Shown here: piece by piece, positions 62,801-64,000 of the stretch
Layout: each line of letters opens with the position of its first letter
Position numbering within the stretch: position 1 is the first letter of the stretch
From: Microcoleus sp036705565
GTDB taxonomy: Bacteria; Cyanobacteriota; Cyanobacteriia; Cyanobacteriales; Microcoleaceae
Assembly: GCA_036705565.1 (NCBI GenBank)
Contig: JAUBUY010000007.1
Direction: 5' to 3' (one strand)
DNA length: 64,000 bases
The notes under the pieces: model-generated
The model's database searches: none
What the model saw: the letters and a program-made list of their open reading frames with translations, nothing else
Told to the model about the DNA's origin: nothing
Position numbers and translations under genes: made by a program

Positions 62801-63092
62801 TCCAAAGGTATATATCAAAATTGGGAAAGTATTTTCGCAAACAAGGTCTAACTAATAGTCCTTTTAAATGTTCTGGAGATTCATTTCTACCGGGAAAATC
62901 AAAATCCCAGTCCGGTTTTTTAATAAAAGTTACTTGCCTTTCTAGCCACTGCAACTGTTCGGGAGTGCAGCCGAGATCGAAAAAGCCGATCGCCACATTT
63001 TCACCCTCTGGTTTTTCCCGCACCGATAAAATAGTACCTTGCACCAATTCAAAGTAATTTGCATCGGCGGCCGTGATGATGATAATCTGCAT
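59874..63092 (-). CDS. Four-domain fusion: glycosyltransferase, two methyltransferases, GT2
   Basis: The 1072-residue protein reads as four units. Residues 1-290: a GT-A-like sugar transferase with YLWIDADAWVQDW (DxD) and NAGVFALR. Residues about 370-560: a SAM methyltransferase of class 24 type, ALEIGCWLGWSACHIAL and FIDGEHGGDGPLND. Residues about 595-790: a second SAM methyltransferase, VVDVGCGTGSWLAAFQKLG and ISLEVAEHLP. Residues 830-1072: a GT2 domain, SVIIPCYNQAHFLSQAV, IIVNDGS, PLDADDILD, EDWEFW. No signal peptide or membrane anchor. It probably builds or edits a methylated glycan together with the facing giant glycosyltransferase. ATG 63092 is chosen; 63110 is possible. Confidence 0.84.
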   Translation of the reverse strand: MQIIIITAADANYFELVQGTILSVREKPEGENVAIGFFDLGCTPEQLQWLERQVTFIKKPDWDFDFPGRNESPEHLKGLLVRPCLRKYFPNFDIYLWIDADAWVQDWRAINLLVEGASRRGLAIVPEVHRASLQQYGQLPQFWPWVYQQYEANFGEEIANKFYTYPILNAGVFALRQDALHWEIWAEKINQGLQRSGCVMTDQFALNLAVYSGELFNLTEMLPAWCNWIFNGFPVWDKQRGCFVEPYLPQEAIGILHLAGRQQFDRVQLMATDGDILEISVRYQPKKQEAVQIFQKPKMTYQQPEISKNNLLHPGDYVSPGFQIIIPDSYFPNMIIADPNTSNWPYLRREVPHNWYADKRYPFIGFLNRDEAHILYNTALQFKGKKALEIGCWLGWSACHIALAGVELDVVDPLLEREDIRQSVIDSIQSALNASGVQTSVELIPGYSPQRVEEYSAQFNRKWSLIFIDGEHGGDGPLNDAIACEKLAEEDAIILFHDLTAPDVAQGLDYLKQRGWQTVVYQTMQIMGAAWRGNVEPVKHQPDPKISWQLPAHLHGYNISSLETINSPTGSQTHQNQQSSYTRDFYQLIGEGTRTSAREIIPLLLDLLQPILPKSVVDVGCGTGSWLAAFQKLGIADCLGIDGDYVDRTILQIPLNQFQSADLKQPLQINRKFDLAISLEVAEHLPATCAENFVNSLTQLAPVILFSAAIPFQGGVEHVNEQWPEYWVYYFQKKGYAVIDCLRKKIWNNDKVEPWYAQNILIFVKQEYLPGYPRLVNEYQNTELNQLAIVHPKIYFYSLQAARNSAQNLQSESVKQVSASPQLADRPLISVIIPCYNQAHFLSQAVTSVINQTYKNWEIIIVNDGSLDTTSTAAKNLIATNPQHQIRLIEQANQGISRARNTGISAANGEYIIPLDADDILDPNALICLLEICLKSKVPCIAFGSYQLFGGNENHTIPSYDLYSPKNIKQSNMICTSSLYHKSVWNLVNGYKAEMKEGYEDWEFWVNCHKHSIPFFGTREIVLNYRQVHGSRNEKAQQYHHKLVAQIVCYNRELYDMESVNNAEKLLELIAS

Positions 63093-63281
63093 AAATAGTA
63101 ACGGGTGCATCTCGTTGGGTGGGGCGGGTTTATTTAACCTGTTTGCACCGTTGAGGGGAAGGGGTGAACCCGCCCCTACAGGCTGCTTGAAAAGTCTGAT
63201 TAAATTATAGAGTAGGGTAGGGTGCGCCGCAGCACCGCAATATTCATAAAACTATACTATCGAGACGATCGAGGAGGAATT
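63093..63281. repeat. Divergent spacer with CCCGCCCCTACAG repeat
   Basis: A GGGGCGGG.../CCCGCCCCTACAG element lies at 63120-63180, the same family as 59780-59840 and as the repeat read in frame within the giant gene. The strong ribosome binding site of cobA lies at its right end. Confidence 0.65.
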
Positions 63282-64000
63282 GTGAAAAACCATAAAGGGA
63301 AAGTTTATCTAGTCGGTGCGGGGCCCGGAGATTGTAACTTGATGACAGTGCGATCGCACAAACTGCTATCCCAGGCCGAAGTCTTAATCTACGATGCCCT
63401 CATCGACATCCCGCAACTCGAATTAATCCCAGTAACTTGTCGGAAAATCGAAGTCGGGAAACGCGGAGGCAAACCTTCCACCCAGCAGGAAGAAATTAAC
63501 CGTTTGCTGGTAGAACATTGCCAACTTGGAAAACAAGTGATCCGCTTAAAAAGTGGCGATCCGTTTATTTTTGGTCGTTCTAGTTCGGAAATTCAAGCAT
63601 TAATTACAGCGGGCTGCGACTTTGAAGTAATACCCGGAATATCCTCCGCCTTAGCCGCACCTTTACTAGCAGGAATTCCCCTCACAGATCCGGTAATGAG
63701 TCGCTGTTTTGCAGTGATGAGCGCCCACGAACCGGATGCTTTGGAATGGGAAGCATTAGTGCAGATAGAAACTTTGGTAATATTGATGGGAGGGCGCAAT
63801 TTAAGCGAGATAATTTGGCAATTGCAAAAGCACGGACGATCGCCCGAAACTCCGATCGCCATTATCCGAAATTGCGGCCGCCCCGAACAGCAAATTTGGC
63901 TAGGCACTCTCTTCAACATTGTACAGCAAACAGCAGGTCAATCTCTGTCGCCTTGCGTAATCGTAATTGGGGAAGTAGTTAGATTGCGCGAATATTTAAT
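63282..64000 (+). CDS. cobA: Uroporphyrinogen-III C-methyltransferase, cut by window end
   Basis: CobA (SUMT) adds methyl groups at C2 and C7 of uroporphyrinogen III using SAM, opening the route to precorrin-2, sirohaem and cobalamin. The frame starts at a GTG with an excellent GAGGAGG seven bases before it and has no stop by 64000 (239 codons seen). Motifs are VGAGPGDCNLMTVRSHKLL (signature 1), YDALI, RLKSGDPFIFGR (signature 2), PGISSALAAPLLAGIPLTDP and TPIAIIRNCGRPEQQ. It is a stand-alone SUMT, not fused to HemD or CysG. The missing end should be about 5-20 residues. Confidence 0.92.
   Translation, partial: MKNHKGKVYLVGAGPGDCNLMTVRSHKLLSQAEVLIYDALIDIPQLELIPVTCRKIEVGKRGGKPSTQQEEINRLLVEHCQLGKQVIRLKSGDPFIFGRSSSEIQALITAGCDFEVIPGISSALAAPLLAGIPLTDPVMSRCFAVMSAHEPDALEWEALVQIETLVILMGGRNLSEIIWQLQKHGRSPETPIAIIRNCGRPEQQIWLGTLFNIVQQTAGQSLSPCVIVIGEVVRLREYL

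Noticed and set aside
3..63900. tRNA or rRNA genes in any spacer
   Set aside because: I looked for GTTCGA-type T-arms and paired acceptor stems in each gap above 80 bases and found none; this is a reading by eye, so a tRNA-scan would settle it.

Overview
The window is chromosomal DNA from a filamentous, non-marine cyanobacterium, most like the Oscillatoria/Microcoleus/Phormidium group. The signs are many HIP1-type GCGATCGC octamers, a tocopherol gene pair (gamma-tocopherol methyltransferase and homogentisate phytyltransferase), a TxlA/HCF164-type thylakoid thioredoxin, the cyanobacterial order purC-bamA-lpxC-fabZ-lpxA-lpxB, a NIL-domain ferredoxin, a DUF4278 protein, an Rcp1-like regulator, Uma2 and vapBC/brnTA-type loci, and a large load of heptamer tandem repeats and palindromic intergenic repeats.

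Layout. 1-2441: the 3' part of a group II intron (outer) that contains a whole second group II intron (inner, about 78-2397) placed between its domains V and VI. The inner maturase gene has a frameshift. 2442-5017: an exact copy of a dispersed repeat, a possible small RNA terminator, a membrane protein, a NIL-ferredoxin and txlA. 5449-8673: an RND transporter. 8674-12417: palindromic repeat arrays and a tandem pair of unknown propeller-like genes. 12418-15262: rtcB, DUF4278 and BON genes and a dead cheW. 15266-16528: an orphan C5 cytosine DNA methyltransferase. 16665-24430 (minus): lpxB, a Uma2 gene, lpxA, fabZ, lpxC, bamA, purC. This makes lipid A and the outer-membrane protein assembly channel. 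24833-28798: a response regulator and a large hybrid kinase. 28988-31291: a phosphorothioation-associated methyltransferase-like protein with a duplicated flanking domain. 31453-33950: a decaying toxin-antitoxin island. 34064-40855: ArsA/Get3-like ATPase, DUF2358, GST, icd, DedA, ahcY. 41209-41856: an MscS pseudogene. 42282-47255: PEP-CTERM protein, sulfite-oxidase-like protein, small membrane protein, ktrA and ktrB. 47475-49544: the tocopherol pair. 49797-59663: a 3288-residue protein with five TPR plus GT9-like modules and a C-terminal GT4 domain. 59874-63092 (convergent): a four-domain glycosyltransferase/methyltransferase fusion. 63282-end: cobA, cut by the window edge.

The most unusual items are the nested introns, whose boundaries can be read to the base because the outer 3' junction abuts a 92-bp repeat found intact elsewhere; the giant modular TPR-glycosyltransferase, whose linkers look like translated intergenic repeats, next to a second multi-enzyme glycan protein; the orphan phosphorothioation-related methyltransferase; and the toxin-antitoxin graveyard with three BrnT remnants. 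No tRNA, rRNA or CRISPR array was seen. All family assignments come from reading motifs and were not checked by database search.
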